This document shows, piece by piece, positions 1 to 63,585 of a stretch of 64,000 nucleotides of DNA. Origin of the DNA: Stomorhina lunata (taxonomy: Eukaryota; Arthropoda; Insecta; Diptera; Rhiniidae); contig OW121741.1 of NCBI GenBank assembly GCA_933228675.1, positions 36,609,952-36,673,951 of the forward strand. Reading direction: 5' to 3'. Below the pieces are notes generated by a model. That model was not told the origin of the DNA. It searched no databases and saw only the letters and a list, made by a program, of their open reading frames with translations. How positions within the stretch are numbered: position 1 is the first letter of the stretch; each line of letters opens with the position of its first letter. The translations under genes and the position numbers were made by a program.

Positions 1-169
1 CCCAGCAATTTATTGGTCGATAGGTCCTTTAGTTCTAACTTTTATTTATTTTATTAAAAATTCATATTGCAAAACAAAACTACAAGGGCCAAATTTAACT
101 TAAATTTTCTAACTAACTAATGTGATGTCTTAAGATCTGCATGAATATTGACATAGATAGTCCTTACTA

Positions 170-360
170 ACCTAGCTATGCTATTCGCAATAAGGTGGAT
201 TGCGTTCAATATTGTAAACATCTCTGCTTGGAAAACACTACGTCAAATCTAGTCTTGTTGACATATTAGATTAAGTATTATGTTGTTTCCTAAATATCTT
301 AGAATCAAAAGGCCTAAAACCAAGGGAGTGTTCCTAAAGGCACCGGTTACATCAATATAA
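170..360 (-). mobile_element. Degenerate LOA/R1-group non-LTR relic in STEEP1 intron 2
   Basis: On the minus strand, bases 300-360 read AYIDVTGAFRNTP, matching the reverse transcriptase tail ASIGITGALKSTP of the larger element at 7919-11347. Bases 205-235 read FQAEMFTILNAI, matching its RNase H motif FQAEIFAIWKA. The order is that of the parent element with the intervening part deleted. The frame is broken by stops. It lies just downstream of the exon 2 donor, so exon 2 seems to read into it as an open frame. Confidence 0.7.
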
Positions 361-410
361 GCAAAAAGTACAGTGATGATGTTTAAAAGCCAATTGGTAA
401 GTCCACTTAC

Positions 411-741
411 ATTATAGCGATATTGCTTTTCAATGCCCTTTTCTTTGCGCCTTATATAAATTGTTTCACCATCTTGGAAAGTCAACTTGTGAGCATGATG
501 TTTGCCGTCAATAACCCTTGCGCCGTCCGTTCTTCTTAAAGGCAACTTTTCTATGGGACAATCTAAAAGATGAACATTTGTTATTTGAATATTCCTCCGT
601 TCTTTTGTGGTTTTTCTTACCCAATATCATAGACAATTTTCCGCATAAGCAATAGTATATATTTAATGGTGTCTCATCGTTATATTCCTCTTGATCTTTG
701 GAATCAGAGCAAACTATACTCCGGGATACAACTTTTGGCAT
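411..741 (-). CDS. STEEP1: STEEP1 (CXorf56/UPF0428) homologue, exons 1-2, 3' end outside window
   Basis: The first 91 codons are seen in two exons, 621-741 and 411-562, joined across a 58-bp intron with GTAAG donor and TTTTAG acceptor. The protein begins [20 protein letters not shown], followed by YYCLCGK and, across the splice, [20 protein letters not shown] and HAHK, which match the conserved N-terminus of the STEEP1/CXorf56 family. In vertebrates STEEP1 promotes exit of STING from the endoplasmic reticulum; whether the fly protein does so is inference. Exon 2 ends at an ACTTAC (GTAAGT) donor at 405-410 after residues QYRYN, in phase 0. The next exon should begin with the family's Cys-rich segment but does not occur in bases 1-404, so it lies left of the window. 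The start codon is the only one that preserves the family's N-terminus. Identification is confident; function is transferred from family knowledge. Confidence 0.9.
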
Positions 742-1913
742 ATTTCAACAGGAAACGTTTACAAATTTGTTTGTTTACTTTCGTTTTGCAGCAAACACTC
801 ACAACAGATTGATGACATGCAGCTTTTTTCTAGATGTTTAAGGTTACCATATCGTTTAAAATAAAAAATACACTAACAAAAATGTGTGCTCATGTTTACA
901 AATACGAAAAATGTCATATCAAATACTACATTTTTTAAAGTTCTATCGAATCGAAGAAGAATCAGAATAATTTTAAAAGCTAACAAGTAAGAAATTGCTA
1001 TAGCCGGTCAAGCCCGACCATTTGATATCCTTCACCACAAAGGTAAAATGTATTTTTTTCGTCTATAAAGATAAATATTTTTTCAAAACTTATATTTAAG
1101 CTAATCCATCATTTTGACTTATATCTGACCTGTCAAATGTGGACCAATTCAGCAATTTGATTACATTTGTTACAAAAAATATGTATGCCAAAAAATTAAC
1201 ATAAAATTTTTATTATCTTCGGATTTACGAGCATTTAAGTGTTTTTTGTCACATTTAGTGAATTAAACCGACTCGGGAAGTGATTAGTATACTTAAAAGT
1301 GAGTCTAAGACCAATATTTTTATGCGTTACATGCAGGTGGTGAAGGATATAACAATTATTTAATTCTCATCTTACCACTTTTGAAGTAAAAACAATTTCA
1401 AAATTAATTTGATTTGCATTTCAAAATATTAAATTTTCCTGTATTAGGTCTTTCTGGGTGAGTTCGGACAGTAATGAAATTACCATCTGAATTTAGTAAA
1501 GACTCAAACCAAAACAGATTAAGGGAAGACAATTGGTTGAGTTTTGGGTAACTTCAGGCAGGTTTAAGTAGTTTCGTTTTCGCATAATATTTATAAAATT
1601 ATTTTTTTACCTTCATCAGGTCTTTGTAATTATATTTATTGAAAAAAATTTTTAAACTCTAATTTAACATTCTAAATATGTATTTTACCACCAACTTAAG
1701 GTATGTTTAAACATTGATTATAAAAATAACAGATCGACTTTCGAACTTTAAGGCATAGATTTAAGGTTTGTTTTTTTTTTTGCTTAATATTAAAAATATT
1801 AATTTAAATTAATAAAATTTTAAATTGTATATAGTATGTACGCAATATATAATTACTTTAACTGAGGTTAAGTACATTTCGTTAAATCTTTAATCTTTTA
1901 AATTGTCATTTAT
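742..1913. other. Intergenic region between STEEP1 and p38b
   Basis: This stretch lies between the 5' end of STEEP1 and the 3' end of p38b. I find no coding exon. About 985-1345 holds a diverged interspersed repeat that begins with a GGTCAAGCCCGACC inverted motif and has GAAGGATAT near its right end. The same motif recurs near 6360 and 31560. The remainder is AT-rich with no structure I recognise. Confidence 0.6.
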
Positions 1914-3134
1914 TTAATTTGCCGATGATGGCTGCACTTGGGATTCTTGAGACTGTTTCAAAACATCAGCATAGGCTGGCAAGGGTTTAAAGTTTAAGAC
2001 CTCATTGAAAACCAATTCCTTCCATTTGTCTACTGGTAAATCCATATCTTCAAAACTTTGATCGTACAAAGGCGAGGTCTGTTCATCACTTGGATCATGA
2101 TACTTTTCCATATAGGGATGAGCCAATGCCTGTTCTGCGGTAATGCGCTGTTCAGAATCAAGTTCTAACATTTTTTCCAATATGTCAATGGCTTGAGGAT
2201 TGGCGCCCCGAAAAACATCACGGAAATTGCGCCTTTGCATAACGGGCAGTGAACGTATGTAGTTACGGGCACTGTCTGAGGAAATTTTTTGCATAAAATC
2301 CTCTGGAGGAGTACCCAAAATTTCCATTATCAAATTGAGCTGGTGTATATGATCAGTGCCGGGGAACAGAGTACGTCCCGTTAGTAATTCGGCCATTATA
2401 CAGCCTACAGACCAAATGTCGACAGTCTGATTATAATGCATCCAGTTCAACATGATTTCGGGTGCTCTATACCAACGAGTGGCCACATAACCTGTCATTT
2501 CACTTTCAGCTGGCCGCGCCAAACCAAAATCTAAAATTCTTAATTCACAATCCTCATTGACAGCGATATTTGAGGGCTTTAAGTCACGATGAATGATGCC
2601 CGCGCTGTGTATGTACTTTAGACCTCTTAATATTTGATATACCAAAAATTGTACATGGTCGTCGGACAACTTTTGTGTTCTAATGATATTATTGAGATCA
2701 GCATCCATGAGATGTGTAACCATGTAAACTTGCTGGAAATTCTCCAAAGAATTCACTGGTTGACCGGGATGAAAGACATCCAGCAGACCAATGACATTTT
2801 CATGATCCATATGTTTTAATAATCTCAACTCACGATAAGTCCTTTTCGCATGAACGGCTGATTGAAAAGGACGTGCCAGTTTTTTAATGGCCACTTTCAT
2901 ATTTGTACCTCTGACCACAGCTTAATACCAAAAAAATAAAATAAGTTAAAATGTTTCACATTAAAAAAAAATAAATCAATTATGTATATGCTAAAACATA
3001 TAAATTCCAGTTTATCTTTATTTACCTTTGCATACTTGACCGTAGGCCCCACTGCCCACGGATTGTAATTGTTGGTATGTATCTGGTATCTCCCATTCTG
3101 TACGATTTATATCTAATTTATAAAATTTTGCCAT
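1914..3134 (-). CDS. p38b: p38b mitogen-activated protein kinase
   Basis: A complete serine/threonine kinase of the stress-activated p38 MAPK class, encoded by exon 1 (3026-3134) and exon 2 (1914-2920) with a 105-bp intron (phase 1, GTAAAT donor, TTAAG acceptor). The 371-residue product starts [17 protein letters not shown], which is specifically the Drosophila p38b N-terminus. It has the Gly-rich loop GSGAYGQV (about residues 29-36), catalytic Lys in VAIKK, the HRDLKPSN loop, DFG, and the dual-phosphorylation motif TGY in [15 protein letters not shown] that is diagnostic of p38. Length is close to the usual 360-370. It should act in the cytoplasm and nucleus downstream of MKK3/6-type kinases in stress, immune and developmental signalling (family knowledge). 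All catalytic residues are intact. An AATAAA-like signal overlaps the stop codon on the minus strand. Confidence 0.97.
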
Positions 3135-5050
3135 CGTCTTTAATTCGTTTGTTCCAATATTATGTTTTTAATATATTAACAAAATTCACAGATTAGTAAT
3201 TTTTAGTTAATTAATTCCTTTCCAAAAAAAATATTCACGCAATCAACATAAATATACGAGTGAAAATAAAACGTCAAAAGAGAAAACACACAACACTTAA
3301 GAGTTGCCACACTATTTTTATATGAAACTCCAAAAAACCGGAAAAATATGGCTTCTCTTAATTGATGTCGTCGACAGAAACATGTTTTTACAAAATCTAC
3401 CCATTATAACTAAAAATATTTTATAATACTACATTCTTCGAGGGCTTTTAGCTATCTAATTTCGTAGGTGCAATCTTAATATAACGAATGTACCTCAAAA
3501 TCCTTTTGATTGTAAATATAAAAAGGGGATATTATACATATAGGAACTATAGCCAAATGTTGACTGATTACCACAAAATTGTATATACTGGCTGGTATTG
3601 ATATAAAGTTTATTTGTGCAAAATTTAGTGGCCATAACTGTCACAGTTTATAAATTAATAGTTTTAAACTGACATTTGTGGCATTTTAGTGGTTTCAGGG
3701 AGCGGTTTTTATATGAAAGCTATGGTCAAATATGAACCGATTCCAATAAAATTTGACATACTGACCAAAAGTTGCATAAAACTTCTCTGTTCTAAATTTA
3801 GTTGTCATATATATTACAATTGTATTCAATTTATCAGCATAAATGTGATTCCCGGGGCAGGGTTATATGGGATCTCTAACTAAATGTGAACCAATTTCGA
3901 CCATTTTCAGTACACAACTTTAATAACATTTCAAAAATACTTTTGTAAAATTTTGCCTCTCTAGCTCTTGTAGCTATCGCGCTTTTATCTAACTGACAGA
4001 CGGACATAAACCCCCTTTTCTTTTTGTATTTTTGTGTTTCTGTAAGTTTTTTGTATGACCGATTGTGACAAAATTTTGCACACTGGCTGGCATTGACATA
4101 AGACTTCCTTCTGTTAAATTTAGAAGTTATATCTTTAGATTTATTTAGTTATAGTTTTAGATTTATTGGCATTTAAGTGTACTTTAGGTGAAATTTAATC
4201 TGTTTCCATAAGTTTTTTGTATGGGAGCTATGGCTATGGCTTATGTAAAACTTCTATATACCAAATTTTATCATCATAACTGTTATAATTTGTTATTTAT
4301 ACGGGAGCTATGGTCAAATGTGAACCGATTTTGCCCAATTTCAATACCAATATCAATACAATATTTTCTCAGAGATAAAGAATATTTTAACTAAGTTTCA
4401 GTGAGCTAGCTTCTTTCGTTTAGGCATTATCGTGATTTCAACAGACAGACAGACGGACATCGCTCAATCGTGAATGTATTAAAAATTGAAAGGCAAAACT
4501 TAATCGTGTAACCCTAAGTAGGTCCCGTTTCACACGTTTACATGATCAGTTTTTCTTTAAATTTCTTTTGAACCTGCATTCACGTTCACACAGAAACATT
4601 TTCTTCATCAGTTTTCATATTATTTTCCTTAAATTTCATACAAATTTTCAAAATTTTCGTAAACTTGATAGTACGGTCAGGTTTGTTCAACTTTAATTCT
4701 GTCAGTTTTTTCTCATACAAATACAAGACTTGATAAGTCAAACTTGACTAATGTAAAATTAGACTAAGGTATTACACGACATGTACATGTTTTGCATTGG
4801 AAAATTTTACTGAAAGATATTTGAAAATAATGTGGTAGTTTTGTTTGGGGCGTTAGCAAAAAATTTATCTGGTAACATTAACAGCTAAAAATGGAAATGC
4901 ATAAAAATTTTCTAAACTGACGCTATCATTATTAAAAATTCTTTGTTTATTGTGAAAAAAAGTAGTTAAAAGAAGTTATATACGTGTTAGTGCAACGTTT
5001 AGCAATGTAATTTAATATTAACAAAATAAGTTTATAATAATCGACTAACA
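3135..5050. other. Intergenic region between p38b and ABCA (divergent promoters)
   Basis: The two genes are transcribed divergently, so both promoters should lie here. About 3520-4510 is repeat-derived: it repeats phrases such as ATGGGAGCTATGGTCAAATGTGAACC and ends in a short (CAGA)n array near 4440-4455, typical of mini-me-like repeats of flies. No exon or conserved regulatory site could be identified; 4530-5050 is AT-rich and unique in this window. The ABCA start lies in the context AACAATG, which fits insect initiation sites. Confidence 0.55.
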
Positions 5051-56676
<51,626 letters not shown>

Positions 56677-56714
56677 ATGTAAACGAATGTCCGACCAACT
56701 AAAGGTGGGTCATA

Positions 56715-56825
56715 TGTTGTAACTGCGATAATTTTGGTTATATTGCAGGATTAGCAGTCTTTGGTTGGAATTATAAGATTTCCGTGTCGTTCCGGTACAA
56801 AGAACCGACTGCCGTGGGAACCTAC
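56715..56825. repeat. 110-bp dispersed repeat, copy 1
   Basis: Core words GTAACTGCGATA, GCAGTCTTTGGT, CGTTCCGGTACAAAGAACCG and ACTGCCGTGGGAAC. Related copies at about 57365-57470 and 58340-58455 lie in the same orientation. It looks SINE-like or like the 3' end of a non-LTR element; I cannot tell which. Confidence 0.8.
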
Positions 56826-56889
56826 CCCACATACTAAGATTATGTGGTTTAAGAATTTGTTTCTAACCAGTTCTCCATGGAAATTTTAA

Positions 56890-56895
56890 AATAAA
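56890..56895 (+). promoter_or_regulatory. Candidate ABCA polyadenylation signal
   Basis: AATAAA lies about 214 bp after the ABCA stop codon. It is the first canonical signal downstream; transcript data would be needed to confirm use. Confidence 0.4.
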
Positions 56896-57364
56896 TTACT
56901 ATTTCCACTGCTTATTCAGGCTTATTGCGAGTTTCGAAGTCGTTTAGTACTAGATTAAAGAAAACATCAATACTGTCTGTAATCTAACACGAAACTGTCA
57001 TAGTCAAAAATACGACTTCAACACTCGTAATAAGGCTAATTATTTTTATCTAAAATAAATAGATATTAAAATTTAAATTTGAACTTTAAATGAGATAGGA
57101 AAACCTTAAGTTTGATCGGACATTAATTATATTTAATACTAATTCACAACTAATACACATACCGATATCATTCACCTATTGCAATTTAAAATTTGTGCAA
57201 TTAAAGCAGAACTCTCTTTAAACTTAAGAATCTCGAACAAAAATTAACAATTATCATTTAATTTTTTGCATATTATTTCACTACATTTAACTTATCTTTA
57301 TTCACTTTGCGCTTTCATTGTAATATTTACAGTTCATACATATTTTAATATTTAGTTTAAGTTG

Positions 57365-57470
57365 TTGTTGTACTTGTAACTGCGATATCGCAGAAGTGGC
57401 AGTCCTTGGTCGGAATCTTAGGATTTCCGAGTCGTTCCGGTACGAAGAACCGACTGCCGTGGGAACGTTA
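57365..57470. repeat. 110-bp dispersed repeat, copy 2
   Basis: Best preserved of the three: GTAACTGCGATATCGCAGAA, GGCAGTCCTTGGTCGGAATC, CGTTCCGGTACGAAGAACCG. The left end has a GCGATATCGC palindrome. Confidence 0.8.
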
Positions 57471-58339
57471 GTTTAAGTCATATTTACTTATGTGAAGAGA
57501 AATCCGAATTTAACTAGCAAAGACAAAAACCAAATATTTTAAGAGAGCCAGTTCGCAGTTAAATGATAATTGGCTTTGTTAAAATATTCGGTTTATGTCT
57601 TTGCTAATTCGAATTTATCTTTACACACATACATTTTTTAGTTTAAGTTATTATTTAAAAATCCATGATTAACTTTTGTATATAAATAAATAAATACATG
57701 TAATAAATATCAAAAATTAAATAAGCACTTTTTGATTGTGGCAATAAATTGTTTACTATAACAATAAATAATTGTAATAAGCTGGAATTCTAGTGCAATA
57801 TACTTGGGGAAACTTTGTAAAATTTGTTTGTTTAATTTGTAAATTCTCTAATAGCTCATTCACATTAAGCTCGAAAATTCGTTTAAGTAGTTTTCGTTTC
57901 AAAACAATATTGAAAACACAAGTTTTCCCATACAAATCGAAAAGTACTTACATTCGGGTTTTCAATGAAAACTACATAGTTTGAAAACTTATAAAATATT
58001 AAAATGTTTGCCAACTCTTCGAAAATGTAGTTTTTAGATTTGCGGTGTTATAATTTACTAAAAGGTATTGGGTATTGGTATTGGGTATTTTGACACAAAT
58101 GTTTGCTTGAAAACTCAATAGATGCCAGGAAATTAAAATGTGAATAGTAAGGTTTTCGAAGAGGTTTTCATTATAGAAAACTCCTCAAAATTGTTAATGT
58201 GAATGAATGGGCTATAAAATAGAGTTCTCAAAATTTAAAAACTTTACAAGTTTTGTAGATTTTTCCAGAAACAGAAAGAGTTGTTAAATAAATTAAGTTC
58301 AGATGGGTCCTATCTAAATTTGAAGAATATGAGTCATTT

Positions 58340-58455
58340 AGTTTGTAGTTGTAACTGCGATATTATTGTTAATATCGCAGAAGTGGCAGTCCTTGGTAGG
58401 AATCCTAAGATTTCCAAGTAGTTTCGGTACGAAGAACCGACTGACATGGGAACGG
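58340..58455. repeat. 110-bp dispersed repeat, copy 3
   Basis: Carries GTAACTGCGATATTATTGTT with a short insertion in the palindrome, then AGAAGTGGCAGTCCTTGGTA and GGTACGAAGAACCGACTGAC. Confidence 0.8.
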
Positions 58456-58459
58456 TTAG

Positions 58460-58735
58460 TTTGTGTTTTGCGACCGTTGATAGCAGACTACCTCGCGTTT
58501 TGAGAAGAAAATTGAAAAAAGTGAATAAATTTTGGAAGAAAAGTATTCCAAAACGATCCCGAGGGAATTCGTAAAAGTGGACGTCCCAAAATTCGATGGA
58601 AAGACCAAGTAGAGGAAAATCTTTCAAAGCTTGGCGTACGAAATTGGAGAATATGTGCACAAGATCGAAGCGCATAGTATTGTAAAATATGCTCGGCCTT
58701 TGACCTTAGCAGGCTGTAAATATAGGTAATTTAAG
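58460..58735 (+). mobile_element. 3' end of another non-LTR retrotransposon
   Basis: Plus-strand translation gives GIRKSGRPKIRWKDQVEENL followed by GVRNWRICAQDRS. This is the typical C-terminal tail (RGRPxxRW...L..LGVxNWRxxAxDR) of a common insect non-LTR polyprotein. Only this tail is left. Confidence 0.7.
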
Positions 58736-58739
58736 TAAG

Positions 58740-59400
58740 CAAGACTCTGCACCATATATTTCCATGGTAAAGAAATGGTTTCTGAATTTCGATGTGGTCT
58801 AAAACGATTCTAAACGTTCTGGGATTTAAGTTTAGTTTTCCAAATTTAAAAAAATTCACGATATGGCTTTTGCCGATCGGAGATTAAAAGTAAGAGGGTG
58901 GATAAGAGGTGAATAAAGAAGGCAAAGCTTTGTCTGCCAATAATGTCAATTGCCGTTTTTTTGGGATTCTGGGAATATAATCCAAATTGACTAGTTTAAA
59001 ATAAAGATAATAAATGTGTGAATATCATACCAACATAAAGTGTACGTTCAATGGGGAATTAAAAGAAATACGAACGCAAGAAAAAAGTACTTTTCCTCCT
59101 GGAAAGTGCAAGGTTATACACATGTTCAGTTTTCATGGCAAAAATCCATGAATAAGGCTACAAATTTCTCCTTCATCCTTCATAATTTTCAGATTTAGCC
59201 TTGAATGACTATTTATGGCATCCAAACTTATAGAAATGGCTCGACGAAGGAGATTTGACTCCAACGACGAAATTATCTCTCAAAAAATGTATATTTTGAT
59301 GACATCGACAATCCTGATTTTCGGAAGGAATAAAAAAATGTTCCATGTTAATGACTTATTTTATATAAGAGTTAAAAGAAAGTTTATTTGGATTTGATTT
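58740..59400 (+). pseudogene. Fossil mariner transposase
   Basis: Scattered translated pieces in the order of a mariner transposase: DSAPYISMVKKWFLNF (N-terminal helix-turn-helix region) near 58750, LLESARLYTCSVFMAKIHE (cf. HQDNARxHT) near 59095-59155, LLHPSYFSDLALNDYL (cf. SPDLAPSD) near 59170-59215, and RRRFDSNDEIISQ near 59240-59280. Catalytic residues and frame are lost. Unrelated to the Tc1-like copies and older. Confidence 0.75.
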
Positions 59401-60231
59401 AAATTAGGTTTTTAGACTATTGGAATTTATAAGTTTGTAGATGAGTTTAATATTTCTTTCACATGAGATTTAAAAATGTAAAGATTTTTAATTGCGATAT
59501 AAATAACTGCAATAGATGCCGGCAGGGAAACAATAATGTTTTGCTATTGGCAGTATTACTTGCCTATTTTGCCCCATCAAATGTTATTTTACTATTGACA
59601 TTTAATATTTTAAGTTCCTATGAAATCTACTAGTAGACTTTATTAACTTAATAATTCTTTGGGTTCAAAAAGAGATATATATATATAATTCCCCGACAAC
59701 ATTCCAATTGGAACAAGGGGTACTTCTCTCAGACAATGAGCTGCATCCGATTCTATTTTTGACTCATTGAAAGGGACCTACGTTTTAACGCCGGCTCCGA
59801 ACGGCAAATGCATTAGTTAGAGAAGTTTTTCATAGCCTAATACTCAATAACCAGTGGCTAGCTGAGTTATGAGGTGAACCGCCGCTTTTTGAAAATTTTT
59901 TTCAAGTGGGTCTGACAGGGAGATATTGGGATAAAATTGGGGCCTATTGAGATACATATATGTTTGACACATTAGAATATAAGTCTCTATATATTCACTA
60001 TTTTAGTACTGAACTAAAATTGGGGATATTTGAACTGATGTTACACAAAGTGTTGGAATAGACACATGGTTTTAATTTTACTATAGGGATAGCAAGGCCC
60101 TTAGTTGTTTTTGTACATATGAGATCATCACACCATACAAAAATAGTTTAACTAAATTGTAATTTTTGCTGTTGACTAGTGTAATATAAACAAAAACAAG
60201 TTAGTTTTTAAATACTTATCTATTAACAAAA

Positions 60232-60237
60232 TTTATT
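60232..60237 (-). promoter_or_regulatory. Candidate FRA10AC1 polyadenylation signal
   Basis: AATAAA on the minus strand, a few bases beyond the TAG stop, implying a very short 3' UTR if used. Confidence 0.5.
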
Positions 60238-60241
60238 TAAA

Positions 60242-61048
60242 CTATAGAAGTAAATCTTCTAAATAACGTTCAAATTCAGATTCCCTAGAAATCGGCTCAA
60301 CTTCGATATCAACTTTCTTATTCCAAATATCGTCTGAGGTTTCCATTTCAGCATCTTCCTTATTATTATCAATTGCAGGGGTCGTTTCATTTTTCTGTTC
60401 CTCTTCAACATTCGCAATTCTTTCTTCAGAATTGTCTTCTGTTTCAGTAGAATGCGGTTGAATTGTTTCTGCATTATCACCACTTTTTTGCCTTCTCTTA
60501 TCTTTACGTTTCTCCCGTTTAGCTTCTTTGGCCTGTTGACGTTCCATGTGTTTAAGACGTTTCACTTCACGTTTTTTTGAGCTATAATTCAATTGTTCCG
60601 AGTGTTCGGGACATAGCCGGACTTTGACTAAGGCATTCTTACGCTCGCCCAGCTCTTGATAGGCAAAATTTACCTCCCAGCTACGTAGTTGCTGCTTTTC
60701 CAAACATTTACGGCTGCCACATTGAAATTGTCCAATACCGGCCACAACTTCCGCTTCTGTGCGCCAACGCAAGGCAACTTTATTCTCTTTGTGACGACTT
60801 AGATCGGCAATACAATATTCTTTGAAGAGCTTATCATAGTAACGCTTGGCCAGACGAGCCTCCCACGAATCTTCAATATCCGCCTCACTTTCATCGTCCC
60901 ACAAAAAACGATGATGTTCCCGTATGACATCGATGTCACGCTTATGTTTTCTCTGTTCTGCTGAATAGTTTTTGTTAAGAATAAACGTTTTTAGTATATA
61001 ATCGTGTCGTTCTTGATCGCTGAGAGATTTCAATGAAATTGGAAACAT
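60242..61048 (-). CDS. FRA10AC1: FRA10AC1 homologue
   Basis: A single-exon gene for 268 residues. The diagnostic block runs from about residue 45: HHRFLWDDE, EARLAKRYYDKLFKEYCIADLSRHKENK, LRWRTEAEV, GIGQFQCGSRKC, SWEVNFAYQELGERKNALVKVRLC, the signature of the folate-sensitive fragile site protein FRA10AC1 family. Cys residues in CGSRKC and LCPEH suggest a metal-binding module. The C-terminus is highly charged (KREKRKDKRRQKS, then Glu/Asp-rich). Human FRA10AC1 is nuclear and has been found with spliceosomes, so a role in RNA processing is plausible (family knowledge). The human protein is somewhat longer at both ends. The start at 61048 gives a sensible N-terminus and no upstream in-frame alternative is evident. 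Confidence 0.93.
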   Translation of the reverse strand: MFPISLKSLSDQERHDYILKTFILNKNYSAEQRKHKRDIDVIREHHRFLWDDESEADIEDSWEARLAKRYYDKLFKEYCIADLSRHKENKVALRWRTEAEVVAGIGQFQCGSRKCLEKQQLRSWEVNFAYQELGERKNALVKVRLCPEHSEQLNYSSKKREVKRLKHMERQQAKEAKREKRKDKRRQKSGDNAETIQPHSTETEDNSEERIANVEEEQKNETTPAIDNNKEDAEMETSDDIWNKKVDIEVEPISRESEFERYLEDLLL

Positions 61049-62081
61049 CTTTTATTTGTTTTTAGAAGAATCAGCACTAGTTAAGAATGTAAACAAAACG
61101 AAAATTTTCGACAACAGACTTTTGTTTACAAAACAGAGATGCCAGATTCTATTTGTGTTATTCTTACCCTGCACTGAAAGAAATTTATAAGATAGTTTAT
61201 AAATAAGAATCTTTCTTTCAGAATAAATGAAAAAATCACTTTGAAATAGTATTTATTTTAATAAAAATTTATATTTCTAAATTATGTATTGCTAGATTTG
61301 TATTTGTGCGAACTGAAAATTCTTTTCCAAACTACTGGCAACATTCCCTTCTTAGCATATAATTTGAAGCCTTTAAATATGCAACAGTAATTTATTGCTA
61401 TCATTGTTGCCAATTCAGTTTTTTTTCTGATAATAAGTGCTGTTTCCTTTTGCTTTTGTTATCCTTGATATCCTTAATTTTTATATAAAATTTATATTTT
61501 TATATAAAATTTATATTTTTATATAAAATTTATATTTTTATATAAAATTTATATTTTTATATAAAATTTATATTTTATATTAATATTTTTAAAGGTATCT
61601 CTTTTTATATTCAAAACTAAATTTCTGTCTTTTTATTTTATATATTTTTAATTCAAGCACAAAACACATAGTTTTTCAATTTTATATAGATAAGAAAAAT
61701 TCAAAAAAATGTCATAAGAGATTAAGTTATTTCTTTTGCAGATTAAAACCAAGGTTCTGTATTTTAATTAAATCGAAATCAAGACTAAGACTGTGCAACA
61801 ATATTCGATGCATGAGCTACTGAGTTTGATGAAAAATTTCATCACTTTTCGTTTTAGAACATTAAGCACATTTCAATATCTTTTTATAACACATAATATA
61901 ACTTTCTCTTAAAATAAAGTATTGATACTAAATATCGAGCTCTTACATTTAAATAATTGTAAGCGACATTCCGTTAAATATCTCTTGAACTGTTAGAGAT
62001 AGCGTTGTACTGTAAGTATATTTTTCATTCTTTCTTAAGTAGTTTTCGAATGTGTAAAAATCTTTTCATAACTTTCGTAAT
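61049..62081. other. Region upstream of FRA10AC1
   Basis: The promoter of FRA10AC1 should lie at its left edge. Apart from the 19-bp tandem repeat, only AT-rich unique sequence is seen; there is a short imperfect hairpin near 61170-61225 (GAAAGAAATTTATA / CTTTCTTTCAG). Confidence 0.5.
61477..61576. repeat. 19-bp tandem repeat
   Basis: About five near-perfect units of TTATATAAAATTTATATTT (period 19 bp, starts at 61481, 61500, 61519 and so on). Upstream of FRA10AC1. Confidence 0.9.
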
Positions 62082-63580
62082 AAACATCTGCATAGTTCCA
62101 TCCGTGTATATCCATTTCAGTGTTTTATCATTTTGAGTTTTTTGTTATAAGTGAGTATTGTTGTATTCTCCCACTAAGTAAGTCTGAGTGGGTAAAAAGA
62201 CAATGAGAATAACATATTTATTTTCCTATAGTTTTGCAAAATGGATGGAATGAGTATTAGTGGTTATACAATAGATAACTTATAATATGTCGTATGAAGT
62301 TTACTTATAGGATAAAATAAAAACTAAAAACGACATTCGATTAGTTTAATACTTTTTTTCCAAACTTTGTTGTTTTTGTAGGAGTTTTTAAAAAATTTGT
62401 TATTTTTGTGAGAAATATTTCCAAAATTTCTTCTTTTTATAGGAAATTTTTCAAAAATTTCTTATTTTAATACGAGATTTTTCAAAAATTTCTTAATTTT
62501 ATAGGAAATTTTATTTTTTTTTTTTATTTTTATAGGAAATTTTTAAAAAATTTCTTATTTTCATATAAAATTAAAAAAATATATATCTTATTTTTACAGG
62601 AAGTTTTTCAAAAATTTCTTATCCTCATAGAAAATTTTTGATTTTTATATGAAATTTTTTAAAATTTTTTTTTATAGGAAATTCAATATTTCTTATTTTT
62701 ATAGGAAATTATTTAAAAATTTCTTAGTTTTGCAGGAAGTTTTAATTTTTTTTTTTATTTTTATAGGAAGTTTTTAAAAAATTTCTAATTTTCATAGGAA
62801 CTTTTTAAAAATTTCTTATTTTATAGGAAATTTTTAAAAAATTTCTTATTTTTATAAAAAAAATTGAAAAAATTCTTATTTTTACAGGGAATTTTTAAAA
62901 AATTTCTTATTTTTATAAAAAAAAAAAATCAAAAATTTCTTATCTGATAGAATTTTTTTTTTAATTTTAAAGAAAATTTTTCCTTAATTTTCATAAAAAA
63001 TTTAAAAAAAAACTTCTTGTTTTTTTAGGAAATTTTTAATTTTTTTTTTATTTTTTTAGGAAATTTTTAATTTTTTTTTAAATTTTTTAGGAAATTTTTA
63101 AAAAATTTCTTGTTTTTAAAAAAATTCTTATTATTATAGGATTTTAAAAACTTTCAATTCTACTCCGTCCCTTTATTTCACTAATTTTATATTCTTTTGA
63201 CATTTTTTTTCTTTTATTTCTATATTATTCATTTTTATAGTCAATTAAAATATATACACACAAACACTGATAAATGTTAAAAAATTTTTATTTTTATAAA
63301 AAAAAAATTTAAAAAATTTCTAATTTTTATAAGGAATTTTTAAAAAATGTCTTATTTTTATAAAAAAAAATTCAAAAATTTTTTATTTGATAGAATTTTT
63401 TTTTAATTTCAAAGAAAATTTTTACTTAATTTTTATAGGAAATTTTTAAAAAATTTCTGGTTTTTGTAGGAAATTTTTAATTTTCTTTTATTTTTATAGG
63501 AAATTTTTAAATTTTTTTCAATTTAATAGGAAATTTTTAATTTTTTTTTTATAGGAAATTTAAAAAAAAATCTTAAATAC
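62082..63580. repeat. Third copy of the AT-rich array element, direct part
   Basis: From AAACATCTGCATAG onward, this matches 13125-14205 and 16817-17380 of copy A (37700 onward in copy B), with a 20-30 bp deletion near 62140. Array block, spacer (63165-63275) and second array block follow in the same order. It lies far outside the tandem duplication, so the unit is a dispersed element. Confidence 0.88.
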
Positions 63581-63585
63581 TCACT

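Larger units (their letters stand above)
56896..60231. other. Intergenic region between ABCA and FRA10AC1 (convergent)
   Basis: Apart from the repeats and relics listed separately, this is AT-rich sequence without recognised genes. The flanking genes converge, so only 3' ends are expected here. An inverted pair around 57495-57625 (GAATTTAACTAGCAAAGACA and its complement) may be a degraded MITE. Confidence 0.5.

Noticed and set aside
249..404. Continuation of STEEP1 exon 2 as a longer protein
   Set aside because: A good GTAAGT donor follows codon 91 and the continuation matches a retrotransposon relic instead of the family's Cys-rich segment.
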